A stretch of DNA of 12,084 nucleotides from assembly GCA_021813195.1 (NCBI GenBank), contig JAKALI010000061.1, forward strand, positions 1 through 12,084, in the 5' to 3' direction. Position 1 is the stretch's first letter. Every line of letters begins with the position of its first letter. This document shows, in pieces, positions 1 to 7,533 of this stretch. Under the pieces are notes generated by a model that did no database searches, was not told the origin of the DNA, and saw only the letters and a program-made list of their open reading frames with translations. A program made the translations under genes and the position numbers. This stretch comes from Pseudomonadota bacterium (GTDB taxonomy: Bacteria; Pseudomonadota; Alphaproteobacteria; Rhizobiales; Hyphomicrobiaceae).

Positions 1-720
<720 letters not shown>

Positions 721-740
721 AAAGTTCGATTTCTGGTCGG

Positions 741-758
741 CTTGGAGGTATCTCCAAG
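741..758 (-). repeat. Hairpin immediately upstream of mature 16S
   Basis: Perfect 7-bp inverted repeat with a 4-nt loop (cttggag gtat ctccaag), ending about 20 nt before the inferred 16S 5' end. Its position fits a precursor-rRNA processing or folding element. The structure is seen in the sequence; the role is inferred. Confidence 0.5.
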
Positions 759-933
759 GATATTACTGCGTAACGGGCACCTTCACACTCTGGCGTACGC
801 CGATTGCTCGGTGCACGCCATGGTGATGGCTGAAACGCAGATATCGCCAGAGTATCTTGCGATCACCGATCCGAGGGACCGGCAATCTCGCCGGAGCTCC
901 GCCGCCTGCGTTTCTCTTTCTTCCGAATTCAAT

Positions 934-945
934 TGTCAAAGAACA
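934..945 (-). promoter_or_regulatory. boxA antitermination element of the rrn leader
   Basis: The minus strand reads TGTTCTTTGACA, which closely matches the bacterial rRNA boxA consensus (TGYTCTTTGA/AACA). In known systems this RNA element recruits the NusB/NusE antitermination complex so that polymerase reads through the long untranslated rRNA operon. Its place, about 215 nt upstream of the mature 16S end and downstream of the promoter, fits. The TTGACA-like core of this element should not be taken for a -35 box. Confidence 0.75.
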
Positions 946-1096
946 AAACCCGCGGACAACAGCTCTAGCCAATCCCTTAGGACTGGCTTTCGAGACGACA
1001 GAGCCCCGTTCGGGAGGTCCCGACTAGGAGCTGCGGTTTCGAGAAGAGCAATGCCCGATGCGGGCGCGAAGCGCTATCGCGCTCCGACGAAGACCC

Positions 1097-1125
1097 AATT
1101 AATAGTACCGGAGCCCGGTTGTCAA
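1097..1125 (-). promoter_or_regulatory. rrn promoter (sigma-70 type)
   Basis: On the minus strand a perfect -35 box TTGACA (1125-1120) is followed after 17 bases by TTAATT (1102-1097), within the AT-rich run TACTATTAATT. An overlapping TATTAA at 15-bp spacing is an alternative -10. An A/T run at 1135-1143, just upstream, could act as a weak UP element. Transcription would start near 1090 and run through the leader into 16S. No second rrn promoter was evident in the leader. Confidence 0.7.
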
Positions 1126-1149
1126 CACCTGACTTAAAAAAATCTTGCA

Positions 1150-1419
1150 TCAATGTGGGGAAAGGAACGAAGCAATTGGCTCGGAAAGCATTTTACCCTC
1201 CTCGCCGAGCATCCGGGAGGCAGTGGCACCATCGAGCTCCATGGTCTCGCGAGATGTGAGCGGTCTGCGGACGTCGGCAAGTAATCGTGAGCGTTTCGAC
1301 CCGACAGCCTCCGCCTGGCTTGCGGAGACTGAATTGCGGGCGTGCGCTGCCAAGCCAGGCTTGACCGAGGCGGCGAACGCTAGAAAAGTGAGCGTGATGC
1401 GAGATGTCCAGGTGCTCAT
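1150..1419 (-). CDS. Tentative small exported protein (89 aa), unrecognised
   Basis: An ATG at 1419 on the minus strand opens an 89-codon frame ending in TGA at 1150-1152, some 25 bp before the rrn -35 box and pointing the same way. The product begins MSTWTSRITLTFLAFAASV and continues to an AHA motif near residue 27, which resembles a Sec signal peptide with a signal peptidase I site. The remainder is Ser/Arg/Glu-rich and polar. By eye about two thirds of its codons end in G or C. Against it: no convincing Shine-Dalgarno sequence precedes 1419 or the upstream in-frame ATG at 1428, I recognise no family, and the same frame stays open far upstream into sequence antisense to the M23 gene. It could be a chance frame. 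Confidence 0.25.
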   Translation of the reverse strand: MSTWTSRITLTFLAFAASVKPGLAAHARNSVSASQAEAVGSKRSRLLADVRRPLTSRETMELDGATASRMLGEEGKMLSEPIASFLSPH

Positions 1420-1569
1420 TCTTAGCATCGGTCCAGGCAACAGCGAAAACGGCTGCCGGAGCCATGTTCTTGCCTCGCCCTCACGATATGGGCACCCAAA
1501 ATGTCGACGGCAACTGGCGGCGTCACAGCGGGCAGAACGTGACGTTCCAGGAGGGGAAGGACCGGGGGG
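1420..1569. other. Intergenic gap upstream of the M23 peptidase gene
   Basis: About 150 bp between the tentative minus-strand frame and the M23 gene. The only element I can support is the purine-rich AGGAGGGGAAGG at 1549-1560, which fits a ribosome binding site for the plus-strand gene. No clear -35/-10 pair was recognised on either strand. Confidence 0.4.
1549..1560 (+). promoter_or_regulatory. Ribosome binding site deciding the M23 start
   Basis: AGGAGGGGAAGG lies 9 nt upstream of a TTG at 1570. The next in-frame ATG at 1606 has no purine-rich stretch in front of it. The site therefore favours the TTG start, giving a 57-residue Arg/His-rich cytoplasmic segment ahead of the membrane helix. 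Confidence 0.5.
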
Positions 1570-3624
1570 TTGGCTCACAGTCGGAGATTCTCCAACACGG
1601 CGTTGATGCGCACCCAGCCTCACAGGCCTGGGCGGCGAGCGCACGCGGCTCAAGGCTTGCCGCATCTCTACCGAGGCGCGCGTGGCCGCGCGGGGCGCGC
1701 GGACGTGTTCGCCACCGACCATGCAGACGCTCACCACGGCCGGCGATTCCGCTGGCTCTTGAGCACCTGCCTTGCCGCGATCGTCGGCGCATTGGCCATC
1801 GTCGTGGTCATCTACGGAGCGACCGATCCACGTGACAGTGCCGGCGGTTTGATGCCGACGCTTCAACGGCTCCAGCATACGGCGATGGCACCGATGCCGG
1901 CGCCGTTGCGGCAGAACGACGGCTTGCGATGGGCCATCGCGAAAGCGGACCGGCTCCAGGTTACGACCGGCGCCATGTCCACCCGTTTCATCATTCACGA
2001 GACGCTCAAACAGCGCCGGAATGGTCGCGAGTACATTCACGCCAAGCCCTACGTTCGCATTCTTGCGCGCTTGGCCCCAGTGCCTCAGAGCTATGCTGAC
2101 GTTATCCCGCCGTTCAATCCCGTGAAGCTCTATGCTGAACCACGACCGAACGAAGCGGCGCCAGGTGAACTCGCCACCAGCTCGCGAAGCGACGTCAGCT
2201 TTCGCGTCGTCGAGCTCCTCGGCGGTTTTCTGCCCGGTGAAGATGGGCAGGAACTCGCAGCCGAAGAGGTTGATGAACTGGTCACGAGTGCGGCTGCCGA
2301 GTTTTCCGCGCCAGCCGGTGCCAGTGTTGTGCCTGACCCACTGTCTGGAACGATTGCCGCCACCAACCAAGACGAACCCAGCGCCACGAATTCCGCGACC
2401 CTAGAAACGCCGCCAAACACGACAAACCTGGTCAAATCCATACAAGAACATGAGGAAGACGACGATGCGTTGGAGGATGCTGAGGTTCGTGTCGTCACCG
2501 TGGGCCCCGGTGATACTCTGACGAAAATTCTCGTGGCGGCAGGCGCTGACACCTATCAGGTTCGCGAAATGCTCGAGCCGGCCAAGGCCATCTTCTCGGA
2601 AGATCAACTCGCTGTGGGCAACGAAGTGCACATTGCGCTCGTGCCTTCTCTGACCGATCCCAATCAACGCGAGCCGGTGCGCTTTTCCGTGTTCTCCGAC
2701 GGCCACGTTCATCGCGTGACGGTCCGCTTGAACTCGGCCGGCGAATTCGTCGCGAGCGCGGAGGCCAGTGGTGAGAAGTCTGCTCTGCGCAGCGCGCTGA
2801 AAACAGGCAGTCGCGATACGACATCCAGCCTGTATGCCAGCCTCTATCATGCTGCACTCGTGCAAAGTATGCCGACCGAGACGATCCAGCAGATCCTGCG
2901 CATCCATGCCTATGAAGCCGACTACCGCCGCCGCCTGCGCGCGGATGACAGCGCCGAATTTTTCTTCGATCTGAAGCAAGAAGGTGGCATCGACGGACCG
3001 CCGGGCGAATTGCTCTACACCGCGTTGTCGGCAGGCGGCGAAACGTCACGTTACTACCGTTTCCGTACGCCCGATGGGACCGTGGACTATTACGATCCTG
3101 ACGGCAACAATTCGCGCAAGTTCCTGTTGCGCAAGCCCGTGAGGGGCGACGATCTGCGGCTAACTTCGGGTTACGGCGTCCGCTTCCATCCGCTGCTCGG
3201 CGTGCGCAAGATGCACACGGGCATCGATTGGTCGGCACCGCCCGGCACCCCCATCATCGCGGCGGGCAACGGCACGATTGAGGAGGCCGGCCGCAAGAGC
3301 GCCTACGGCAATTACGTACGTATCCGACACGCCAACGGCTATCAGACGGCGTATGGGCACATGTCTCGCATCGCGCCAGGCATCGAACCGGGGGTCAAAG
3401 TGCGCCAGGGCCAGCTGATCGGTTACGTGGGCTCAACCGGATTGTCCTCCGGTCCGCACCTGCACTACGAAGTTCTTATCAACGCTCGCTTCGTTGATCC
3501 GTTGTCGATCCAGGTACCGCGCGAGCGCAAGCTCACGGGCCGCGAGCTCGCCGAATTTCATAAAGAGCGGGCGCGTATCGATGAACTCATGCGCCGCTCT
3601 CCCGTCGTCACCGCCAGCCGGTGA
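1570..3624 (+). CDS. Membrane-anchored M23 (LytM-type) peptidoglycan endopeptidase
   Basis: A 684-residue bitopic protein expected to cut peptide cross-links in periplasmic peptidoglycan. Order of parts: a basic N-terminal tail (1-57), one membrane helix (about 62-82, WLLSTCLAAIVGALAIVVVI), a low-complexity acidic and Ser/Thr/Pro-rich linker (about 85-300), an OapA/LysM-like domain opening with VTVGPGDTLTKIL (about 308-360), a Csd3-like middle domain (about 370-515), and a C-terminal M23 domain (about 530-640). All M23 zinc and catalytic motifs are present: HxxxD (H549, D553), YGHM with H597, and HLH (H630, H632), so the enzyme should be active. The overall plan matches MepM/Csd3-type proteins of Gram-negative bacteria. 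It stands alone, divergent from the rrn operon and followed by a 222-bp gap. The start is TTG at 1570 by its ribosome binding site; ATG at 1606 is the alternative and would leave the helix intact. Confidence 0.93.
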   Translation: MAHSRRFSNTALMRTQPHRPGRRAHAAQGLPHLYRGARGRAGRADVFATDHADAHHGRRFRWLLSTCLAAIVGALAIVVVIYGATDPRDSAGGLMPTLQRLQHTAMAPMPAPLRQNDGLRWAIAKADRLQVTTGAMSTRFIIHETLKQRRNGREYIHAKPYVRILARLAPVPQSYADVIPPFNPVKLYAEPRPNEAAPGELATSSRSDVSFRVVELLGGFLPGEDGQELAAEEVDELVTSAAAEFSAPAGASVVPDPLSGTIAATNQDEPSATNSATLETPPNTTNLVKSIQEHEEDDDALEDAEVRVVTVGPGDTLTKILVAAGADTYQVREMLEPAKAIFSEDQLAVGNEVHIALVPSLTDPNQREPVRFSVFSDGHVHRVTVRLNSAGEFVASAEASGEKSALRSALKTGSRDTTSSLYASLYHAALVQSMPTETIQQILRIHAYEADYRRRLRADDSAEFFFDLKQEGGIDGPPGELLYTALSAGGETSRYYRFRTPDGTVDYYDPDGNNSRKFLLRKPVRGDDLRLTSGYGVRFHPLLGVRKMHTGIDWSAPPGTPIIAAGNGTIEEAGRKSAYGNYVRIRHANGYQTAYGHMSRIAPGIEPGVKVRQGQLIGYVGSTGLSSGPHLHYEVLINARFVDPLSIQVPRERKLTGRELAEFHKERARIDELMRRSPVVTASR

Positions 3625-3770
3625 GCGCAGCTCCTTCGTTACGGGACAGGCTGACGTCCACGACGATTTCCGAATGATCCCGTCAATGGGTTGAGACGCG
3701 GCATCGAAAATAATCCCCAACTGTCCGGTTACATCCAGGAGCCTTAGACAGCGCTACCACGCCAGATAAA

Positions 3771-3815
3771 TTTAGAGCATGATGTCATTATCCGCTTTCA
3801 GCGGTTTTGACTTGT
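3771..3815. repeat. Possible degraded interspersed palindromic repeat
   Basis: The stretch starting TTTAGAGCATGATGTCATTA and continuing into CCGCTTTCAGCGGTTTTGAC resembles the 'agagcatgat...aaccg...ttttgac' extragenic repeats scattered through genomes of Hyphomicrobiales, but the mirrored right end (atcatgctct) is missing. It contains a 5-bp hairpin ccgct-ttc-agcgg (3792-3804) followed by TTTT, which could also serve as a weak Rho-independent terminator for the M23 gene. Family membership is from memory of such repeats and was not tested by any search. Confidence 0.4.
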
Positions 3816-3836
3816 CATCGCATCCTTTACGACGTT

Positions 3837-3840
3837 GGAG
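3837..3840 (+). promoter_or_regulatory. Ribosome binding site of the TIR-WD40 gene
   Basis: GGAG ends 6 nt before the ATG at 3847, supporting that start. I could not find a clear promoter in the 222-bp gap upstream; a TTGACT at 3807-3812 has no matching -10 at suitable spacing. Confidence 0.55.
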
Positions 3841-3846
3841 TGACGG

Positions 3847-6800
3847 ATGGGGATCCTCATAAGTCGTGTCCTGGAAACCAAACAACGTGATATTCCGATT
3901 CGATACCGGTACGACGCTTTCATCTCCTACAGTCATGCCGCCGATGGCGCACTAGCACCGGAAATTCAAAGACGCCTCAGCAGGTTCGCCCGCGCGTTCT
4001 GGCAGGCCTCAATGCCGATCTTCCGCGATGAAACTGGGCTCGAAATGACACCTCACCTCTGGCCGACCCTGCAGAAGCGGATCGACCAGTCGCGCACGTT
4101 TATTCTTCTGGCCTCGCAACGAGCGGCGCGATCGGAATGGGTTGCAAAAGAAGTGGAGCACTGGGTTGCAACGCGCGGCACGAACAACCTGCTAATCGTG
4201 CTGACGTCCGGTGAACTTCGCTGGCATCCCGTGACCAATGATTTCGACTGGGCAGCCACCGACAGCCTCCCGACGGTGCTGAAAGGCCATTTCCCGGTTG
4301 AACCCAAATGGGAAGACGCAAGGGCGCTGGTTTCTGCGGGCGCGCTCGTCGGTCACAATCCTGTTCTCGAAAAAATCGCCGCTTCGCTGTATTCGGCGAT
4401 AACCGGCCGGCCCCTTGAAGACGTGATCGGTGAGGATCTCACGAGAAAAAAGCGGGCGCGGCAGGCGCTCACCCTGGCAACACTTCTCGTTACCGGCGCC
4501 GTTGGATACGGCGGCTGGTCGAAATTCGAGTCAGAGAGGCGAATCAGCATCACAGCGATGCAGCAGTCTGCCATCGCCCAATCACGAACTTGGCACGACG
4601 ACGGCGATGCCAGCGCAGCGGCCGCCGCTATTCTCGATGCAATCGAAGTTAATCCGCAAATCGCCAACGAAGAATTGCACTGGCGGATGCTTAATGCTGT
4701 TCATGCCATTCATGAGTCTGCGATCCAGGCTCTCGACGCTGGGGTCACGCATCTTGCTATCGGACGAACGCGCGCCGTCTACGCCACTGCGACGCAAAGA
4801 AAGATCCAAATCTGGGATGGACACCAAGCTCGGGAGGCGACGGAAATCGCGCTTTCTGGCAGTATCCCGAGCAAACGAGATCGTGTCCTGGAACTGAACC
4901 ATGACGCGAGCCGCCTGCTTGTTCTCACCGACGACCAGCGAGTTACGATCTGGGACCTCGACGCTAGAAGGGCAAAGCAAGCGCAATCGCTGCCGTTAAA
5001 GAACAAGGGTCGATCCGCCCAATTCGATTCCAGCGGTGCGTATGTCGCAACCCTCGACGAAGCCGGGATTGTTTGCGTCTGGCCGATCTTGCAGGCGCAG
5101 ACGGATTGCCTGCGGCTCCACTTACCAGAAGGCCTTCCACGCGTCACAGCCATTGTCTGGCATCCGAGCGAGAACAAAGTGCTCGGTATTGCAGCGGATG
5201 GCTCGTTGCTCGGTTGGGACGCCGCGTCCGGTTTTCACATCCTGGGACCGTTGGCGCTAGGTCAATCAAGCGCTGCATCCGAATGGGATTTAGCCGTTGC
5301 CTCGGCAGGAGATGGAGATACAGTCGCCGCGTGGGTCGACGGGTCGGAGGGTCCCGCCGTGATCACGGCCGTCCCAGGCGCCTTGTGGAGCCTTAAGGAA
5401 GCAAAAATTGTCAAGCGCATCGAGATCGAGGAAGGCCGTAGGATTGGGGGGGCAGAATTTAGTCCCAATGGAAAAACGCTTCTCATTCGCTCAAGGGACC
5501 GCTCCCGGCTTATTGATACCCTCACGGGGAAAACGCGGGCTCATCTCATTGGTCATCAGTCGTACATCCGAGACGCTCGATTTAGCCCCGACGGCGCACT
5601 GATTGCCACGGCCTCCTATGATCGCTCGGTACGTCTGTGGGACGCCATGACAGGCGCTCCGCAACTCGTCCTACGCGGGCACCAGGACCGTGTGTTCAGA
5701 GTTGGCTTCAGGGCTGACGGCTGTCAACTCGTCAGCACGAGCGGTGACCACACATCACGGATCTGGACAATCGTGAGCGGGACCTGGCAGCGCCGATTGT
5801 CCGAGTTGCCGTGCGACGGTCGACCCACAACTGATACCACCTTATCTCGCTTGTGGATCCATGGTGCGAACTTCAATTCTAGGAATAATCTTATTGCAAC
5901 GGCCTCCGAAGATCGGCATGCGCGCGTCTGGGATATTGCGACCGCTAAACTGCTGAGCAAACTCCCGCAGCAGCCTGAGCCGGTCCTCGCCACGGCATTC
6001 AGCCCGGATGACGAATTCCTGGCTGTCGGAGAGGGAAAAACGGACGGTTCCACGGCGCGCTCGCGCGTACGCCTTTACGACTGGCGGGCCAAGCAGGAAC
6101 TAGACAGCGCAGAGGTCAAAGGCCGCGCGCGGAGCGTGGAATTCAGCCCGGATGGGCAACACCTGCTCGCCGCGACCGCGAACGGAGAGGCGCGCATCTG
6201 GCGGATTTCGGCGGGTCGTCGGCTCGAGGAACAGGCCGTCCTAAAACATGGGACAAATCCTGTCACCAGTGCCACGTGGAGCGCTGACGGCAAGCGAGTT
6301 GCTACGACAGCCACGGACAAACACGTCTGCGTCCACTCATTCCGCCCGGATGTGACCGATGCGACGTCACCCTTTGCTACGACTTGGACAACCCAGTGCA
6401 AAGAACTTGGTTGGATCGTCTACGGCGCAGCATGGAGCCACCGAGGAGAGCAACTCGCCGCCGTAGACGGTGCCGCCAACATCTGGGTCTGGCAAAACAG
6501 TCAGCTCGCAGGCGAGGCCAAGCTGCAACTTCTCGACGACCGGTACGCGGTGGACGTTGCCTTCAGCACGAGCGATAAGCAGATCATTCTTCGGCTCAAC
6601 GATGGATCGCTCATCATTCGTGATCTTGAGTATGGACGCGACGTCTTTTCCTTGCGGCCGCACATTTTGGTCACTGGGCTCGCCGTCTCACCAGATGGGG
6701 AGCAAATTGCGACGGCACATCGTGATGGATCGGTCCGTATTTGGCCTGTGCCAAGCGACCCATCCATGTTGTTGACGCAAACGCGATCAGGGCTTGCCCG

Positions 6801-6933
6801 CTGTCTCACATCAGCGCAGCGACGGCGGTACGGTACTGTGGGACAATCCACAGAGCGCTCTTTATGGTGCCACCAAAAATGGAGTGAGGAACGCCGGGAT
6901 GGGACTTATAAGGTCATGCCTCCGCTACCGTAA
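3847..6933 (+). CDS. TIR domain - transmembrane helix - WD40 repeat protein
   Basis: A 1028-residue protein. Residues ~20-165 form a TIR domain: DAFISYSH (23-30), a BB-loop-like RDETGLEMTPHLW, and SEWVAKEVEHW, whose E102 aligns with the catalytic glutamate (WVxKE) of NAD-cleaving TIR domains such as SARM1. A basic stretch (KKRARQ, ~201-206) precedes one hydrophobic helix (~207-222), then a helical linker (~225-290). Residues ~296-975 hold about 14-15 WD40-like repeats, for example SVRLWDAMTG and HARVWDIATAKLL, enough for two seven-bladed propellers; some repeats are degenerate (RLIDTLTG, RLYDW). The tail has RCLTSAQRRRY (985-995) and WCHQKW (1007-1012), which I associate with tails of bacterial WD40 sensor proteins. 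No Walker A/B or STAND NTPase separates the TIR from the repeats. By family analogy it may sense a stimulus with the propellers and hydrolyse NAD or signal with the TIR; this is inference. It stands alone, with no effector or partner gene next to it, and its GC looks lower than that of the following gene. Confidence 0.92.
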   Translation: MGILISRVLETKQRDIPIRYRYDAFISYSHAADGALAPEIQRRLSRFARAFWQASMPIFRDETGLEMTPHLWPTLQKRIDQSRTFILLASQRAARSEWVAKEVEHWVATRGTNNLLIVLTSGELRWHPVTNDFDWAATDSLPTVLKGHFPVEPKWEDARALVSAGALVGHNPVLEKIAASLYSAITGRPLEDVIGEDLTRKKRARQALTLATLLVTGAVGYGGWSKFESERRISITAMQQSAIAQSRTWHDDGDASAAAAAILDAIEVNPQIANEELHWRMLNAVHAIHESAIQALDAGVTHLAIGRTRAVYATATQRKIQIWDGHQAREATEIALSGSIPSKRDRVLELNHDASRLLVLTDDQRVTIWDLDARRAKQAQSLPLKNKGRSAQFDSSGAYVATLDEAGIVCVWPILQAQTDCLRLHLPEGLPRVTAIVWHPSENKVLGIAADGSLLGWDAASGFHILGPLALGQSSAASEWDLAVASAGDGDTVAAWVDGSEGPAVITAVPGALWSLKEAKIVKRIEIEEGRRIGGAEFSPNGKTLLIRSRDRSRLIDTLTGKTRAHLIGHQSYIRDARFSPDGALIATASYDRSVRLWDAMTGAPQLVLRGHQDRVFRVGFRADGCQLVSTSGDHTSRIWTIVSGTWQRRLSELPCDGRPTTDTTLSRLWIHGANFNSRNNLIATASEDRHARVWDIATAKLLSKLPQQPEPVLATAFSPDDEFLAVGEGKTDGSTARSRVRLYDWRAKQELDSAEVKGRARSVEFSPDGQHLLAATANGEARIWRISAGRRLEEQAVLKHGTNPVTSATWSADGKRVATTATDKHVCVHSFRPDVTDATSPFATTWTTQCKELGWIVYGAAWSHRGEQLAAVDGAANIWVWQNSQLAGEAKLQLLDDRYAVDVAFSTSDKQIILRLNDGSLIIRDLEYGRDVFSLRPHILVTGLAVSPDGEQIATAHRDGSVRIWPVPSDPSMLLTQTRSGLARCLTSAQRRRYGTVGQSTERSLWCHQKWSEERRDGTYKVMPPLP

Positions 6934-6934
6934 C

Positions 6935-6944
6935 CATGATCATG
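6935..6944. repeat. Short palindrome after the TIR-WD40 gene
   Basis: CATGATCATG is a perfect 10-base palindrome two bases past the stop codon at 6931-6933. There is no T-tract, so it is not a convincing terminator, and it may be chance. Confidence 0.25.
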
Positions 6945-6982
6945 CTTTCGCCCGCTACACTTCGTGCATGAGTCTCGTTTCA

Positions 6983-7036
6983 ACGGTCAAGGCTGAACGG
7001 TCAAACACGGGCCTGTCGATTTGACCGCACTGACCG
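6983..7036. repeat. CGGTCAA direct and inverted repeat cluster
   Basis: ACGGTCAA occurs at 6983-6990 and again at 6997-7004 (14-bp period). The second copy forms an 8-bp perfect inverted repeat with TTTGACCG at 7020-7027 (cggtcaaa/tttgaccg, 14-nt loop), and a further TGACCG follows at 7031-7036. Such spacing could be an operator array or an RNA hairpin. No T-tract follows, so an intrinsic terminator is unlikely. No factor is known to me for this motif. Confidence 0.45.
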
Positions 7037-7128
7037 CTCCGAATGTTGCGGATGTAGCCACCAACCATGAGGCGTCTCGTTTGTTGACAGTGTTTTAACC
7101 CTGGGCGCCGAACTGGCGCTGCCATATC

Positions 7129-7158
7129 TTGAACAAAGTTCAATAACATCGATATTAA
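7129..7158 (+). promoter_or_regulatory. Candidate promoter overlapping a palindromic operator
   Basis: TTGAACAAAGTTCAA (7129-7143) is a perfect palindrome with 6-base arms around AAA. Its left arm, TTGAAC, matches a -35 box at 4 of 6 positions, and TATTAA (7153-7158) follows at 18-bp spacing in AT-rich sequence. It would drive rightward transcription of the small frame at 7211 and the lplT-aas fusion at 7544. A separate TTGACA at 7084-7089 has no good -10. The repeat is plain; promoter and operator roles are inferred. Confidence 0.4.
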
Positions 7159-7210
7159 ACAGTGCTCATTTTAAAAAGCGCCCCATGCGTCATCACGCGG
7201 GATCAATGAG

Positions 7211-7444
7211 ATGGCCCAATACGCAACGATCCGAGACGTCGTACCAAACTGCCCACCTGTCTCTGGTCCTTCTCGGCACGTCCAGCAGGCGCGGTTGGCT
7301 GATCGTAACGCAGGCGGCTTCAGCCCGGCACGGAACGCCGCCAGGTGGCAGCAGAAGGCGCAACCCTCCGACAGCGGAACCTTCATCAAGTCCTGGCACA
7401 AGGACGACCGCCGATGGCGCAACGCCGCGAATCTGGCGTCTTAA
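7211..7444 (+). CDS. Tentative small hypothetical protein (77 aa)
   Basis: ATG at 7211, preceded by GGGA at 7199-7202 (8-nt spacing), opens a 77-residue frame ending in TAA at 7442-7444. The second half is strikingly G/C-ending (near 90% of codons by eye) and reads like a soluble basic protein end with SGTFIKSWHKDDRRWRNAAN. The first half has weaker codon bias. I recognise no family and there is no signal peptide or membrane segment. A minus-strand frame in the same stretch (7171-7422, Cys-rich, TTG start without a ribosome binding site) shows similar third-position bias, so the strand is not settled. It ends 99 bp before the lplT-aas start and could share its promoter. Confidence 0.3.
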   Translation: MAQYATIRDVVPNCPPVSGPSRHVQQARLADRNAGGFSPARNAARWQQKAQPSDSGTFIKSWHKDDRRWRNAANLAS

Positions 7445-7528
7445 GATGGCTTTGTCGGCAGCTCAGCATCATTCCCGCGAGCGTACGAATACCCCAAGAG
7501 CTTTCCGGTTCCATCGCCCACCCGATTG

Positions 7529-7533
7529 AAGGA
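7529..7533 (+). promoter_or_regulatory. Ribosome binding site deciding the lplT-aas start
   Basis: AAGGA lies 10 nt before the ATG at 7544. A TTG at 7526 would add six residues but overlaps this site and has no Shine-Dalgarno sequence of its own, so ATG at 7544 is preferred. Confidence 0.6.

Larger units (their letters stand above)
721..1090 (-). other. rrn operon leader (precursor rRNA 5' region)
   Basis: About 370 nt of transcribed, non-coding leader between the rrn promoter and the mature 16S 5' end. It holds several inverted repeats: a 7-bp stem with tetraloop at 741-758 just upstream of 16S, nine-base arms 787-795/845-853 enclosing a smaller hairpin 817-830, gcccg/cgggc at 1053-1065, and gcgcga/tcgcgc at 1064-1082. 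It also carries the boxA at 934-945. Open frames here have no start or codon support. The leader of an rrn operon normally pairs with sequence downstream of 16S to make an RNase III processing stem; that partner is outside the window. Confidence 0.8.

Noticed and set aside
934..945. TTGACA-like core in the rrn leader as a second rrn promoter
   Set aside because: It belongs to a boxA match (TGTTCTTTGACA), and no -10 box follows at proper spacing.
1145..1606. A 153-codon plus-strand frame between the rrn promoter and the M23 gene
   Set aside because: No ribosome binding site; it overlaps the start of the M23 gene in another frame; the composition is Ser/Arg-rich without domain features.
1150..2370. 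A 406-codon open frame on the minus strand antisense to the M23 peptidase gene
   Set aside because: Most of it lies opposite a well-supported M23 gene with all catalytic motifs. Its product is Arg/Pro/Gly-rich low-complexity sequence typical of a high-GC shadow frame. Only the last 89 codons, outside the M23 gene, were kept as a tentative item.
3792..3808. Hairpin plus TTTT as a definite terminator of the M23 gene
   Set aside because: The stem is only 5 bp with a 3-nt loop and the T-run is four bases; it is too weak to call on its own and is better explained as part of the repeat-like element.
7084..7089. A perfect TTGACA as -35 of a promoter for the downstream genes
   Set aside because: No recognisable -10 box occurs at 16-18 bp; the sequence there is GC-rich.
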